Below are positions 57,101 through 64,000 of a stretch of DNA of 64,000 nucleotides, in pieces. This stretch comes from Azonexus sp. GTDB lineage: Bacteria > Pseudomonadota > Gammaproteobacteria > Burkholderiales > Rhodocyclaceae. The notes beneath the pieces are model-generated. The model made no database searches. It was not told the origin of the DNA and was given only the letters and a program-made list of their open reading frames with translations. Position 1 is the first letter of the stretch. Each line of letters begins with the position of its first letter. The stretch spans positions 1 through 64,000 of the forward strand of contig NZ_JAVBXX010000009.1 in NCBI RefSeq assembly GCF_030824335.1. Direction: 5' to 3'. The translations under genes and the position numbers were made by a program.

Positions 57101-58773
57101 AGCTTGCCGGTTTTGCTGCCGGTAAAGGCGCTAACTTGCCAGGTGGTCCCTGAGCCGGTAACACTCAGGATGGAGTGACCCGTGACACCATCGCTTGCCG
57201 CCAACTGAAAGTCTGTAGCGTCAACGCCGCTGACTGGTGCGCTGAAGGTAACGGTCCATGAGATATTTGAACCGACAAAGGCTGGGTCAGGTTGGTTTCG
57301 GGAGATTGAAACGACCTCAACTTTAGTATTGGAATTGTCTTTGCTGTCGTTCTGCCAATTGCTTTCATTCCATGCACAGCCGCCATCGGGGATTCTGGCA
57401 AAGTTTCTCTGGCCGTTGTTGCTACGTTGCAGGATGTTGCAACTGTTGGCCAACTGGCATTGTTGTGCGGTGGCCGATTGCAAGGTGTGGGCACTCAAGT
57501 CCATGCCGACCCGGAAGTAGTCGACGAGTTTGCCTGTGTTGTCCTTCAGCAGGTAATCGGTGAGTTGCTCATGAAAGCCCAACGAGAACGAAATCACCAC
57601 GAATTGTCCGTCCGCAGCTGGAGAATAGGAGAAAGTCTTGGTCTCACACACCTGATTGAAGTTGTTTCCCTGTTTTTCCAGAGAGCAGGCGGTGAGTGTC
57701 CAGTTGCTGAAGGCAACTTGATTCTTGGCGTAAATTTCGACCCAGTTGTCCTTGGTGTTCGCTTCGTTGATGTAAAAGCTTCCCCGGGAGCTTGAACAAG
57801 TTGATGGTGTGCATTTGGGATGTGACGGCGAGCAGGTTCCATAAACCGCGCTTGTGTCCTGAATGTCCAAGGCACTATTCCAGTTGCCAGCAGTGACATT
57901 GCCGTAAACCGTGGTGGAACTTTTCAGGGTGACTACATTGCCGCTGGTGATGGAAACCGTGCTGTCCGGTGTTCCCAGGCTGCTATTGGTGACGTTGATT
58001 GGCGTTGTGGCGGTGTTCAGGCTACCGTTGGGCATGCTGACATTGGTCAGATTAATGCCGTTGCCAATAATGGCAACAGGGAGTGCGCCTGTGCCGAGCG
58101 TGCTGTTGGTAACAGTCACGGCAACGTTCGTGCCGGTGATATTGCCGCTTTGCAAGGTGACTCCGCTCAGGATGATGCCACTGCCACCGCTGGTCGAAAA
58201 ATTTCCGGAAATGGTGCCGCCGGTGATCGTGAGGGTGCTGCTCGCACTGCTGGCGCCGCCGCTCAGGTTGGTGTTGGTGGTGCTGACGGCGCAGCAACCA
58301 GACGAAACCAGCCCCTGGACCGAGCCTCCGTTCAAGGTGATGCCACCATTGCTGTTGCTTACCGTGCCGCTCACCGTTGTGCCAGACAGTTGTAGATTGC
58401 CGCTGGTGTTTTTAACGTTGCCGTATATGTAGCTGGTGCCAGCCGCCTGCAGGCCACCGTAATTGTTCTCCAGATTGACGGAGACGCTCCCTGAGCCGAG
58501 CGTGTTATTACCCGAAAGCAGGGCGCCAGCTTCGGTCTTGATGGTGATGGCAGTCGAGGGGAGGATCGAGTCGCCAGCGGCCAGTGTCATTGAGCCATTG
58601 CAACTGTGTGTGCTGCCGCTGCTGGACCAAGTGCCACCTGTGCAAGTTGGCTTGCTGCTTCCGGAGAAAGTGTATATCGCGGCCTCGCCAATTACGGGAA
58701 ATAGCAGCAGAAAAACAGGGATTGACCACAATTTTCTGCCCAGATTTCTAGTGAACATGAACCGCGATTTCAT
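54127..58773 (-). CDS. mshQ: Giant MshQ-like surface/tip protein (DUF6701 family)
   Basis: A 1548-residue secreted protein. After a signal peptide (to about residue 31) come about 280 residues of short Ser/Thr/Gly/Asn repeats with a beta-helix look. Then follow a lamin-tail-like domain (about 330-430, NWVEIYAKN and FSNWTLTACS), an Ig-like segment (about 490-580, VTFSAPVSGVDATDF), a region like H-type lectins (about 620-700), and a C-terminal half of the MshQ/DUF6701 type with an Ig-like cysteine-rich part. It is probably a pilus-associated adhesin; this is inferred from the domains. It heads the minus-strand unit. The ribosome-binding site is AAGGAA. Confidence 0.85.
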   Translation of the reverse strand: MKSRFMFTRNLGRKLWSIPVFLLLFPVIGEAAIYTFSGSSKPTCTGGTWSSSGSTHSCNGSMTLAAGDSILPSTAITIKTEAGALLSGNNTLGSGSVSVNLENNYGGLQAAGTSYIYGNVKNTSGNLQLSGTTVSGTVSNSNGGITLNGGSVQGLVSSGCCAVSTTNTNLSGGASSASSTLTITGGTISGNFSTSGGSGIILSGVTLQSGNITGTNVAVTVTNSTLGTGALPVAIIGNGINLTNVSMPNGSLNTATTPINVTNSSLGTPDSTVSITSGNVVTLKSSTTVYGNVTAGNWNSALDIQDTSAVYGTCSPSHPKCTPSTCSSSRGSFYINEANTKDNWVEIYAKNQVAFSNWTLTACSLEKQGNNFNQVCETKTFSYSPAADGQFVVISFSLGFHEQLTDYLLKDNTGKLVDYFRVGMDLSAHTLQSATAQQCQLANSCNILQRSNNGQRNFARIPDGGCAWNESNWQNDSKDNSNTKVEVVSISRNQPDPAFVGSNISWTVTFSAPVSGVDATDFQLAASDGVTGHSILSVTGSGTTWQVSAFTGSKTGKLGLNLVDNDSIKNGSTPLGGTGNNNGNFTGEVYIVALACASSPVINGTPKMEVGALTLIDTYAKKTPTVVNFTQSFTVPPLVFTLPTDDGDNAGAHRIRNVTKSGFEIMTLEPQGEDGPHVAMAVNFLAIEAGRFVLPDGHKLEACAFPITKAQQSRGTKEWEYLAFQSGFTTNPAVLAQVQTMNNETGNVPSTPSQPWLTSVISNVLPGSMQIALERSETTTGSINTPETMAYFSAEPSNGRKSFIAGTKTIDYEIIRSAAVVKGWNACSTINYSSQWLRNGQPFRPIPLATPNTREGDAGTGGDDDGGWFRRCTENLTNESKRISLAVDEVRTGSTNYDKNRTHNIAERAGIVVFSDNFVTTAVNLHHIEIHHPATGLTCSPSDITLKACSDAACNTLYTGSVTLSLTPASASSNWLGTGVEANQVVFTGGSATVQLSHTANSTVTLGASGTPTAPNPLVCKRSDGSISNCQMTFSSSGAQLSFIPPSGDRMCARTENWTLKAESCGSANWNNKTKKIRLWFNYDTPTTGSDPVTLNGTNLPSTDPGTGNGINLSFNGSGIATLSNLGYASAGKIKLSAQYTGSTATGDAGENRNGEVITTFRPFAIWITADSGTCTTTPASDCAKYAVAGEPFALRAKAVCWQAADDANGDGIGDANANLGNNALAKGFVAADLELQVEKGDASLDQNANFLDSTGAIPTDPPKFNMPDNDESINNLRIDDTGAFRFTASGPYLGTTIPAIAGSGSLIGRFIPARFNTEITQGCSDFTYSGQFFKIKVSALDLFNHLTENYAGNWARDLTLSDANTNAGSFAPASVTADKFSSGTINPASDVKFTFTNKLTAPSTIKVRTVDSDGVSSATGSEGTTLLRSGRLRLSNAFGTVANPPPMAVRTQYWSGNSWIAVNDTCTLPTTALFTVSPNKATPTLNTSGAVGPWQVRFSAISQGSADVCANLATMPWLQNPGDPCAKVTFGIYPAESRRTVHTRELY

Positions 58774-58975
58774 GGGGTGTTCCTTCGCTTGTCGCTGTAC
58801 GACGCCATTGCCAGAATGAGGATGTGCGGCGGCCGAGTGTTTCGTTGCCTGCTGGATTGATGATTCTATGCCTTATCCCGTTTGCGAAACAGGGTCATCC
58901 GTTTCTGGCTGCCGTGCCGATGTAGCCTGGGCGGCGATGTGTTGGGTTTTGCCAGGTTTGGTTTTTGGCCGTTGC

Positions 58976-58991
58976 TTGCGGTCGACCGCAA
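58976..58991. repeat. 16-bp palindrome TTGCGGTCGACCGCAA, copy 2
   Basis: Identical to copy 1 at 51334-51349, again followed by AA. It lies in the divergent mshQ/mshI region, about 200 bp upstream of mshQ and 130 bp upstream of mshI, a location that suits a regulator acting on both units. Confidence 0.7.
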
Positions 58992-59063
58992 AATTCTTCC
59001 AATTTGGTGCTGGTTTTTTGCTCCATCAGGAATCTGGTTGTATTGGTTTTGTGTTGAAAACCA

Positions 59064-59092
59064 TTGAAAATTAAAACCTTACCAGCTATCCT
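59064..59092 (+). promoter_or_regulatory. Candidate sigma-70 promoter for the mshI-M unit
   Basis: TTGAAA (59064-59069), 17-bp spacer, TATCCT (59087-59092), 27 bp before the mshI ATG. Confidence 0.45.
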
Positions 59093-59119
59093 TCGATAAA
59101 CACTTTAGATATATGGACA

Positions 59120-60040
59120 ATGTGGTCAAAATTCGGGGCTAAGTTTTCGGCGGGTTGGGGGGCTGTCGTTCGACAAGGCGGCCGCCTTGATCTCGTCCAT
59201 GCCGTTGCGCTTGCTGGCCAGCGGCCGCTGATCCACGTCCTTGATTCCTTCCAGATTGAAGTCGATGAAGCCGATGCCTTGAGTCGGTTGGCTGCCGCAC
59301 GGAATCTGAAGCGCTTGCGCTGCACCACTTTGCTGGATGAGGGACAGTACAGTCTGGTTCAGTTTGAAGCGCCCGCCGGACCGGCTGAAGAAAGGGTGGA
59401 GGCTTTGCGTTGGCGCCTGAAGGATTCTGTGGATTTCGCGGTCGACGATGCCGCAGTGGCAATTATTGATATTCCGAATGATGGGGCGCGCCAGGCGAAT
59501 GTTTTTGCTGTGGCAGCAGCTTCGAGTGTGGTGGGGGCTCGAATGGGCCTGTTTCGCGAATCGCATCTCGCGCTGGAAGCTATCGATATTCCGGAGTTGG
59601 CATTGCGCAACGTGGCCGCATTGTTCGAGGAAGATAACCGTGGGCTGGCTTTTGTTTCCTTGACCGACGCAGGGTGCATGTTGGTTATTACCTTTCGCGG
59701 AGAGTTGATTTTGTCACGGCGTATCGACATGACTTCCGGTGCGCTGGCCAAGGCCGATGAGGAGCGGCGAGCGCAGTTGCTGGAAAGGTTGGCGCTGGAG
59801 TTGCAACGAACGCTGGATAATTTTGACCGGCAATATGGGTATGTTTCGATTTCACGCTTGATTTTGGCCTGTGAGCATGATGCTCAGGGAACCGTCACAG
59901 CCTTGGCGCAGAATCTCTATTTGCCGTTGGTGGCGATGGATTTGGCCGAGGTTGCTGATTTTCCCGATCTGCCGGACTTGAAGAGTCTGGAACGCCAAGC
60001 GCAGGGTTTGCTGGCAGTTGGCGCTGCATTCAGGACGTGA
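59120..60040 (+). CDS. mshI: MSHA biogenesis protein MshI (PilM-like)
   Basis: A 306-residue protein with the actin-like/PilM fold expected for MshI; there is no membrane helix, so it should be cytoplasmic. It is followed after 4 bp by a PilN-like gene, as pilM-pilN are in type IVa systems, and would form the inner-membrane alignment complex. The ribosome-binding site is weak (atatggac). Confidence 0.8.
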   Translation: MWSKFGAKFSAGWGAVVRQGGRLDLVHAVALAGQRPLIHVLDSFQIEVDEADALSRLAAARNLKRLRCTTLLDEGQYSLVQFEAPAGPAEERVEALRWRLKDSVDFAVDDAAVAIIDIPNDGARQANVFAVAAASSVVGARMGLFRESHLALEAIDIPELALRNVAALFEEDNRGLAFVSLTDAGCMLVITFRGELILSRRIDMTSGALAKADEERRAQLLERLALELQRTLDNFDRQYGYVSISRLILACEHDAQGTVTALAQNLYLPLVAMDLAEVADFPDLPDLKSLERQAQGLLAVGAAFRT

Positions 60041-60044
60041 ACCC

Positions 60045-60731
60045 ATGAGCCAGCAGATAAATCTTCTCCTGCCCGCACTGCGGCCCCGTTTCGACTGGCT
60101 GGGCTTGCCCGTGGTCTTGGCGCTTGCTGTTATTGGTTTGTTGTTGCTGGGTGGCTTGGTCAGCTATGAAAAAAGCCAGGTGCAAGCGTTGGAGGCGCAA
60201 GATCAGGAAATCAAACTCCAGATAACTGCCATGCAACAAGCGATTGTGTCTTTGGGGCAGGCAGTATCCGGACGAAAAGGTGATCCCGCGTTGCCCCCGT
60301 TGCTTGATGCCTTGCGCTCGGGTAATGAGGAACGGCAGATGGTCCTGAAGGCGCTGGACGGTGGCGTTGGTGGAGAAAAATCGGGTTTTGCCGGAGTGCT
60401 TGAGGGTTTTTCCCGCCAAACGATAGAGGGACTTTGGTTGACGCATTTTGAGTTGACCGGGGGCAACGTTCTGATTGAGGGGGCAGTCATTGATCCCTCG
60501 CTGTTGCCCCGGTTTATCGAAAAATTGAATGCCGAACCAGTTTTTTCCGGACGACGTTTTGCTGCGCTGGATATGAAAGCCGTCGAGCCTGATGCTGAGC
60601 CAACTGCATCTGCGCCTGCTGCGCCGCCAAGTGCGGTTGCTGGTGCGCCGACTAAGGTGCGAGTTCCGTTGCGTCATACCCAATTTGTGATGCGTAGCGA
60701 TTTGCCCGCCAATACCGGAGGGGCTCGATGA
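60045..60731 (+). CDS. PilN-like MSHA assembly protein (second MshI-type gene)
   Basis: A 228-residue bitopic protein: MSQQINLLLP start (the PilN N-terminal motif that binds PilM), one transmembrane helix (about 20-40), a coiled coil and a periplasmic ferredoxin-like domain, ending in a Pro/Ala linker. It corresponds to the PilN-like gene next to mshI in Vibrio loci. ATGA overlap with mshJ. The start at 60045 is preferred over 60018, which overlaps mshI. Confidence 0.8.
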   Translation: MSQQINLLLPALRPRFDWLGLPVVLALAVIGLLLLGGLVSYEKSQVQALEAQDQEIKLQITAMQQAIVSLGQAVSGRKGDPALPPLLDALRSGNEERQMVLKALDGGVGGEKSGFAGVLEGFSRQTIEGLWLTHFELTGGNVLIEGAVIDPSLLPRFIEKLNAEPVFSGRRFAALDMKAVEPDAEPTASAPAAPPSAVAGAPTKVRVPLRHTQFVMRSDLPANTGGAR

Positions 60732-61411
60732 AAGCGTTAATCGCCCGCTGGAAAACTCTCGATGGTCGTTACGCTGCCTTGAGTCGTCGCGAACGTTTGT
60801 TGCTCGCTGCTGCTTTGGTGCTGGGGCCCCTGTTTATTGCCAACACTTTGTTGCTGGATCCTCTGGCTGTACGCAAGCGCAACTTGACTGCATCGCTGGC
60901 GACTCAGCAAGGTACGCGCGCCGATATGCAGGTGCAGTTGGTTACTTTGCAGCATCAGTCCAGGCAGGATCCGGACGCAGCAAAAAAGCAAGAGCGAGCC
61001 AGTCTGCAAGCCACGCAGGCGACGCTGGATGGGCAAATACGGGCATTTTCCGATTCACTGGTTCATCCTGCAGAGATGAATGCACTGCTTGAGGGCTTGC
61101 TGGCGCGCCAAACGGGCTTGCGCCTGCTCGGTTTCAAAACCCTTGCGCCACAGAGCATGTTGCCAGCGCCGTCCACAAAGGAGCCGGGAAGCGTTCGGAG
61201 GTCACCGTCATTTGATCTCTATCGTCATGGTGTCGAGCTTCGGATTGAAGGGACATACGCTGAATTGTCCACTTATCTGGCTCACCTCGAAAAACTTCCG
61301 TCGCGCCTGCTCTGGGGGCAGTTGGATTATCAGGTGATCGACCATCCACGGGCTGAGATGCGCCTCACTGTGTACACATTGAGCAATGAAAGTACGTGGC
61401 TGAGACTATGA
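60728..61411 (+). CDS. mshJ: MSHA biogenesis protein MshJ (PilO-like)
   Basis: A 227-residue bitopic protein with one transmembrane helix (about 24-42), a coiled coil and a periplasmic PilO/GspM-like domain ending GTYAELSTYLAHLEKLPSRL. It pairs with the PilN-like protein in the inner-membrane platform. It overlaps genes on both sides by 4 nt. Confidence 0.85.
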   Translation: MKALIARWKTLDGRYAALSRRERLLLAAALVLGPLFIANTLLLDPLAVRKRNLTASLATQQGTRADMQVQLVTLQHQSRQDPDAAKKQERASLQATQATLDGQIRAFSDSLVHPAEMNALLEGLLARQTGLRLLGFKTLAPQSMLPAPSTKEPGSVRRSPSFDLYRHGVELRIEGTYAELSTYLAHLEKLPSRLLWGQLDYQVIDHPRAEMRLTVYTLSNESTWLRL

Positions 61412-61770
61412 GATTTTTTCTCCTGATTACACTTCTGGCGAGTGGCCTGGTGCAGGCCGCAGATCCGACACGGCCACCTGAGGCTTGGTTGAGTGCCTTG
61501 CAGGGAGAGTCCGCGAAGCCGGAAGAAGAGAGTCCGCGCTTGCAGTCTGTCTTGTTGCCGCAGCGGGGAAAACCCGTGGCGATTATTGGTGGCAAAACGG
61601 TTCGCCTGGGCGAGCGTTATGGCAACGATACCTTGATCAGGATTCGGGAGACTGATGTGGTTTTGCGCGGTGCCGATGGCGATACGCGCCTTTACCTGAC
61701 CCCAGAGGTCGACAAACGAATGATAAAGCCCAAGACCGGCCAGGCCGGCAAGAAGAAGGACGTGCCATGA
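61408..61770 (+). CDS. mshK: MSHA biogenesis protein MshK (PilP/GspC-like)
   Basis: A 120-residue secreted protein with signal peptide MRFFLLITLLASGLVQA, the conserved DPTRPPE motif at the mature N-terminus, and an HR-type beta domain (LQSVLLPQRGKPVAIIGGKTV) that contacts the secretin. The start is ATG at 61408 (ATGA overlap with mshJ); an upstream GTG would spoil the signal peptide. Confidence 0.83.
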   Translation: MRFFLLITLLASGLVQAADPTRPPEAWLSALQGESAKPEEESPRLQSVLLPQRGKPVAIIGGKTVRLGERYGNDTLIRIRETDVVLRGADGDTRLYLTPEVDKRMIKPKTGQAGKKKDVP

Positions 61771-63626
61771 GTACCAAATGGATATTTGCCTTGTCCTGTG
61801 TGACGCTGACGGCTTGCAATTACGAGGTGGTACGCCGCAGCGAGACCTTCGAGCGTATCAATCAGGAAATCGCAACTGCCGCTACACCCAAAGGGCGCAC
61901 GAGCGAGGCAGCGCAAAATGAAGCCTTGTCGTTGGCCATGTTGCCACCGTTGCAGTTGGATATTCCCGCTGCGCCGCCGCCTGAGTCCCGTTTCGACATG
62001 GCGGTAAGCAATGCATCGGTCACACAAGTATTGACCGCGTTGGTGACTGGTACCCGCTACAGCATGCTTTTTTCGCCGGATGTCAGCGGAACGGTGAGTT
62101 TGAATCTGAAGAACACTACGGTTCGTGAGGTCTTGGAAACTTTGCGTGAACTGTATGGTTACGATTTCACGATTCAGGGGCAGCGTATTACTGTGCTGCC
62201 CAATACGATCCAGTCGCGGATTTTTCGCATCAACTATTTGGCGGGTGAACGCTCTGGGCGGAGTGTGACGCGTGTACCAGCTCCCTCGGCAGGTCCTACG
62301 ACTCAGGGACAGGGGGCGCGTACAGGCGGGCAAGGAGCTACCGGGGCTTCGGATTGTGAGGGAAATTCCGGTGGGGCTGCGGATAGCGCTTGTGTGTCTA
62401 CCCGGTCGAAATACGATTTCTGGGGGGCTTTGACGGAAGCGCTGGAAAAGTTGGTGACGGATAAAAACAACTTGATCGTCAATCCCCTATCCGGCGTCAT
62501 CGTGGTCAAGGGAACGCCGCTGGAGTTACGCAAAGTAGATGATTACCTCAAGGCGACGCAGTTATCGGTCGAGCGCCAGGTAATGCTGGAAGCAAAAATT
62601 ATCGAGGTTGAACTGGGGGACGATTTCAACTCCGGGATCAATTGGGCTTCGTTCAACAAGAAGGGTGATCCGCGTTGGTCGGTGAACGGTAATACCGATG
62701 TATTCCGGCGAGGTGGCGGGGTGACGAGTACGTCATCTCAAACCATGAGTTTGCAGGATTCTCTGGGGAGTACTGCGAATAGTGCTGCAGGAGCCTTTAC
62801 TTCGGGTAACTCAAGACAGTCGGATACTTCGATGACCTCAAGTGTGACGACCAATTACGATTCGGCGGCTGCCGTAAGCGGTCTGGCCATGACCGGGGTT
62901 GGCGGATTGCTGAAATCCTTTCCCGTGCAAGGGGCGCTCGGCCTGGCTTTCCAGAGTGCCAACTTTTCTTCGTTGATCAGTTTTCTGCAGACTCAGGGTA
63001 CGGTCTACGTGCTGTCCAGCCCGCGTATTGCCACACTGAATAATCAGAAAGCCGTGTTGAAGGTGGGTAGCGAAGATCGTTTCGTGGTTGAAATCCAGCC
63101 GCCGACCAGTACAAGTACCGGCGCTAACAATGGTACGACGAGTAATCCGCCGACCGTTATAACCAGTCCATTCTTTTCAGGTATCGCATTGGATGTGACG
63201 CCGCAAATTGATGATCAAGGCAATATCACCTTGCACATGCGGCCATCGGTAACCTCGGTGACCGAACGAGCGAAGACCATAGATTTTGGTGCTTCCGGTC
63301 AATTCACCATCCCGTATGCATCGTCCAAAGTCAAGGAGAGCGATAGTATTGTTCGGGTGCGTGACGGCATGATTGTGGCGATTGGCGGTTTGATGTCCGA
63401 ATCTCAATCGGGCAGCGTGGATAAGGTGCCCGAGCTGGGCGACATTCCCTTGTTCGGGCATTTGTTCAAGCAAACGGGGCGCTCGATGCGTAAGCGCGAG
63501 TTGGTCATTTTGCTGAAGCCGACGCTGATTCAGGATGATGCCGATTGGCAGCAAATGACTCAGGAAATGCAGAATCGCATGCCGGCCTTCGATCCGCGTA
63601 CCCAACCGCGTTCGGAATGGAAGTGA
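61767..63626 (+). CDS. mshL: MSHA secretin MshL
   Basis: A 619-residue outer-membrane secretin lipoprotein (lipobox LTAC, Cys17). It has N-terminal secretin/TonB short domains (about 70-150), a low-complexity Gly/Ser linker, an N-domain (NPLSGVIVVKGTPLELRKVDDYL), and the C-terminal channel with VPELGDIPLFGHLFKQ and RELVILLKPTLI. It forms the gated pore for the pilus. It is followed after 12 bp by mshM. Confidence 0.94.
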   Translation: MSTKWIFALSCVTLTACNYEVVRRSETFERINQEIATAATPKGRTSEAAQNEALSLAMLPPLQLDIPAAPPPESRFDMAVSNASVTQVLTALVTGTRYSMLFSPDVSGTVSLNLKNTTVREVLETLRELYGYDFTIQGQRITVLPNTIQSRIFRINYLAGERSGRSVTRVPAPSAGPTTQGQGARTGGQGATGASDCEGNSGGAADSACVSTRSKYDFWGALTEALEKLVTDKNNLIVNPLSGVIVVKGTPLELRKVDDYLKATQLSVERQVMLEAKIIEVELGDDFNSGINWASFNKKGDPRWSVNGNTDVFRRGGGVTSTSSQTMSLQDSLGSTANSAAGAFTSGNSRQSDTSMTSSVTTNYDSAAAVSGLAMTGVGGLLKSFPVQGALGLAFQSANFSSLISFLQTQGTVYVLSSPRIATLNNQKAVLKVGSEDRFVVEIQPPTSTSTGANNGTTSNPPTVITSPFFSGIALDVTPQIDDQGNITLHMRPSVTSVTERAKTIDFGASGQFTIPYASSKVKESDSIVRVRDGMIVAIGGLMSESQSGSVDKVPELGDIPLFGHLFKQTGRSMRKRELVILLKPTLIQDDADWQQMTQEMQNRMPAFDPRTQPRSEWK

Positions 63627-63638
63627 TAAGAGGCTACC

Positions 63639-64000
63639 GTGTATCTTGAATATTTCGGTCTGCGCGAATTGCCTTTTGGCATCACGCCGGATACCTCGTT
63701 TACTGTAGTGACTCGCGGTCATCAGGAGGCGATCAATACCTTGTTGATCGCCTTGGCCAGTGGTGAAGGATTCATCAAGATCACCGGTGAGGTTGGCAGT
63801 GGCAAAAGTCTGTTATGCCGACGTTTGTTGCAGGCGCTGCCGGAAAATAATGTTTCAGCTTACTTGCCCAACCCTTTTTTGGCACCGCGTACCCTTTTCC
63901 TGGCATTGGCCGAGGAGTTGCGCTTGCCGGTTGATGTGACCGATGACGACTACCACGTCCTGAAGCGCCTGAATCACGGGCTGCTGCAATTTGCCGCCGA
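63639..64000 (+). CDS. mshM: MSHA biogenesis protein MshM (ExeA-like AAA ATPase), 5' part
   Basis: The frame from GTG 63639 runs to the window end and reads MYLEYFGLRELPFGITPDTSF, the classic ExeA/MshM start. It has Walker A GEVGSGKS at about residue 50, then AYLPNPFLAPRTLFLALAEEL. Such ATPases help insert secretins or remodel peptidoglycan. The ribosome-binding site is AAGAGG, 7 nt before the start. The gene is cut by the window edge. Confidence 0.88.
   Translation, partial: MYLEYFGLRELPFGITPDTSFTVVTRGHQEAINTLLIALASGEGFIKITGEVGSGKSLLCRRLLQALPENNVSAYLPNPFLAPRTLFLALAEELRLPVDVTDDDYHVLKRLNHGLLQFAA

Larger units (their letters stand above)
58774..59119. other. Divergent intergenic region between mshQ and mshI
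   Basis: 346 bp with no gene I can support. It holds the upstream region of mshQ (a TAGAAT box on the minus strand at 58868-58863 without a good -35), the palindrome copy 2 at 58976-58991, a T-rich tract, and a candidate mshI promoter at 59064-59092. Two short open frames here look random. Confidence 0.6.

Noticed and set aside
51334..58991. Idea that the mshQCDOP block is an active phase-variation switch
   Set aside because: No recombinase or invertase gene is visible and the flanking repeats are short self-palindromes; kept only as a possible old inversion or regulator sites.
1..64000. CRISPR arrays, tRNA/rRNA genes, replication origin, prophage
   Set aside because: No regularly spaced repeats, cloverleaf-like genes, DnaA-box clusters or phage structural genes were recognised on reading; a tRNA scan would settle small misses.

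Overview
This 64 kb window looks like the chromosome of a free-living betaproteobacterium. Several features point to the Rhodocyclales (Dechloromonas/Azonexus-like): the run fimV - membrane gene - truA - trpFBA - accD - folC - dedD - cvpA - purF - metZ, an entericidin-type lipoprotein gene between leuC and leuD, a diheme c4-type cytochrome, and a complete MSHA-type pilus locus. This assignment is an inference from gene content and order. I see no rRNA, tRNA, CRISPR array, plasmid or prophage genes.

Layout. 1-118 is the right end of an IS66-family insertion sequence, next to a small basic lipoprotein gene. 0.6-11.4 kb is housekeeping: glnE (minus strand), then a tightly overlapping yhdP-nitrilase-tldD run, a diheme cytochrome and DAHP synthase. 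11.4-17.4 kb is a mixed stretch: patatin phospholipase and radical SAM protein (divergent), a small XRE regulator with a palindrome upstream, a CBS-domain protein, aroC, a YdcH-like protein and an MFS permease. 17.4-22.0 kb is the leucine branch (leuC, lipoprotein, leuD, leuB) followed by asd and strong terminators.

22.1-30.3 kb is an acidic amino acid module. It holds the glutamate/aspartate ABC transporter gltIJKL, a glutamate dehydrogenase, and a membrane sensor kinase with a sigma-54-dependent response regulator. The promoter in front of gltI has a well-spaced sigma-54 -24/-12 element, preceded by two TCGG-N4-CCG(A/T) sites 31 bp apart. Together these look like a self-contained AauSR-type regulatory circuit.

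30.5-46.5 kb holds fimV and the long overlapping biosynthetic cluster (truA through metZ), then an HD-GYP c-di-GMP phosphodiesterase and a DEAD-box helicase. 46.7-64 kb is an MSHA pilus locus in three blocks: mshE-G-F plus two tandem pilins (plus strand); mshQ-C-D-O-P plus an unknown gene (minus strand); and mshI, a pilN-like gene, mshJ-K-L-M (plus strand, running off the window). The minus-strand block lies between two copies of an identical palindrome, TTGCGGTCGACCGCAA. MshQ is a 1548-residue multidomain surface protein, and MshE carries tandem c-di-GMP-binding MshEN motifs, so the nearby HD-GYP gene may be functionally connected.
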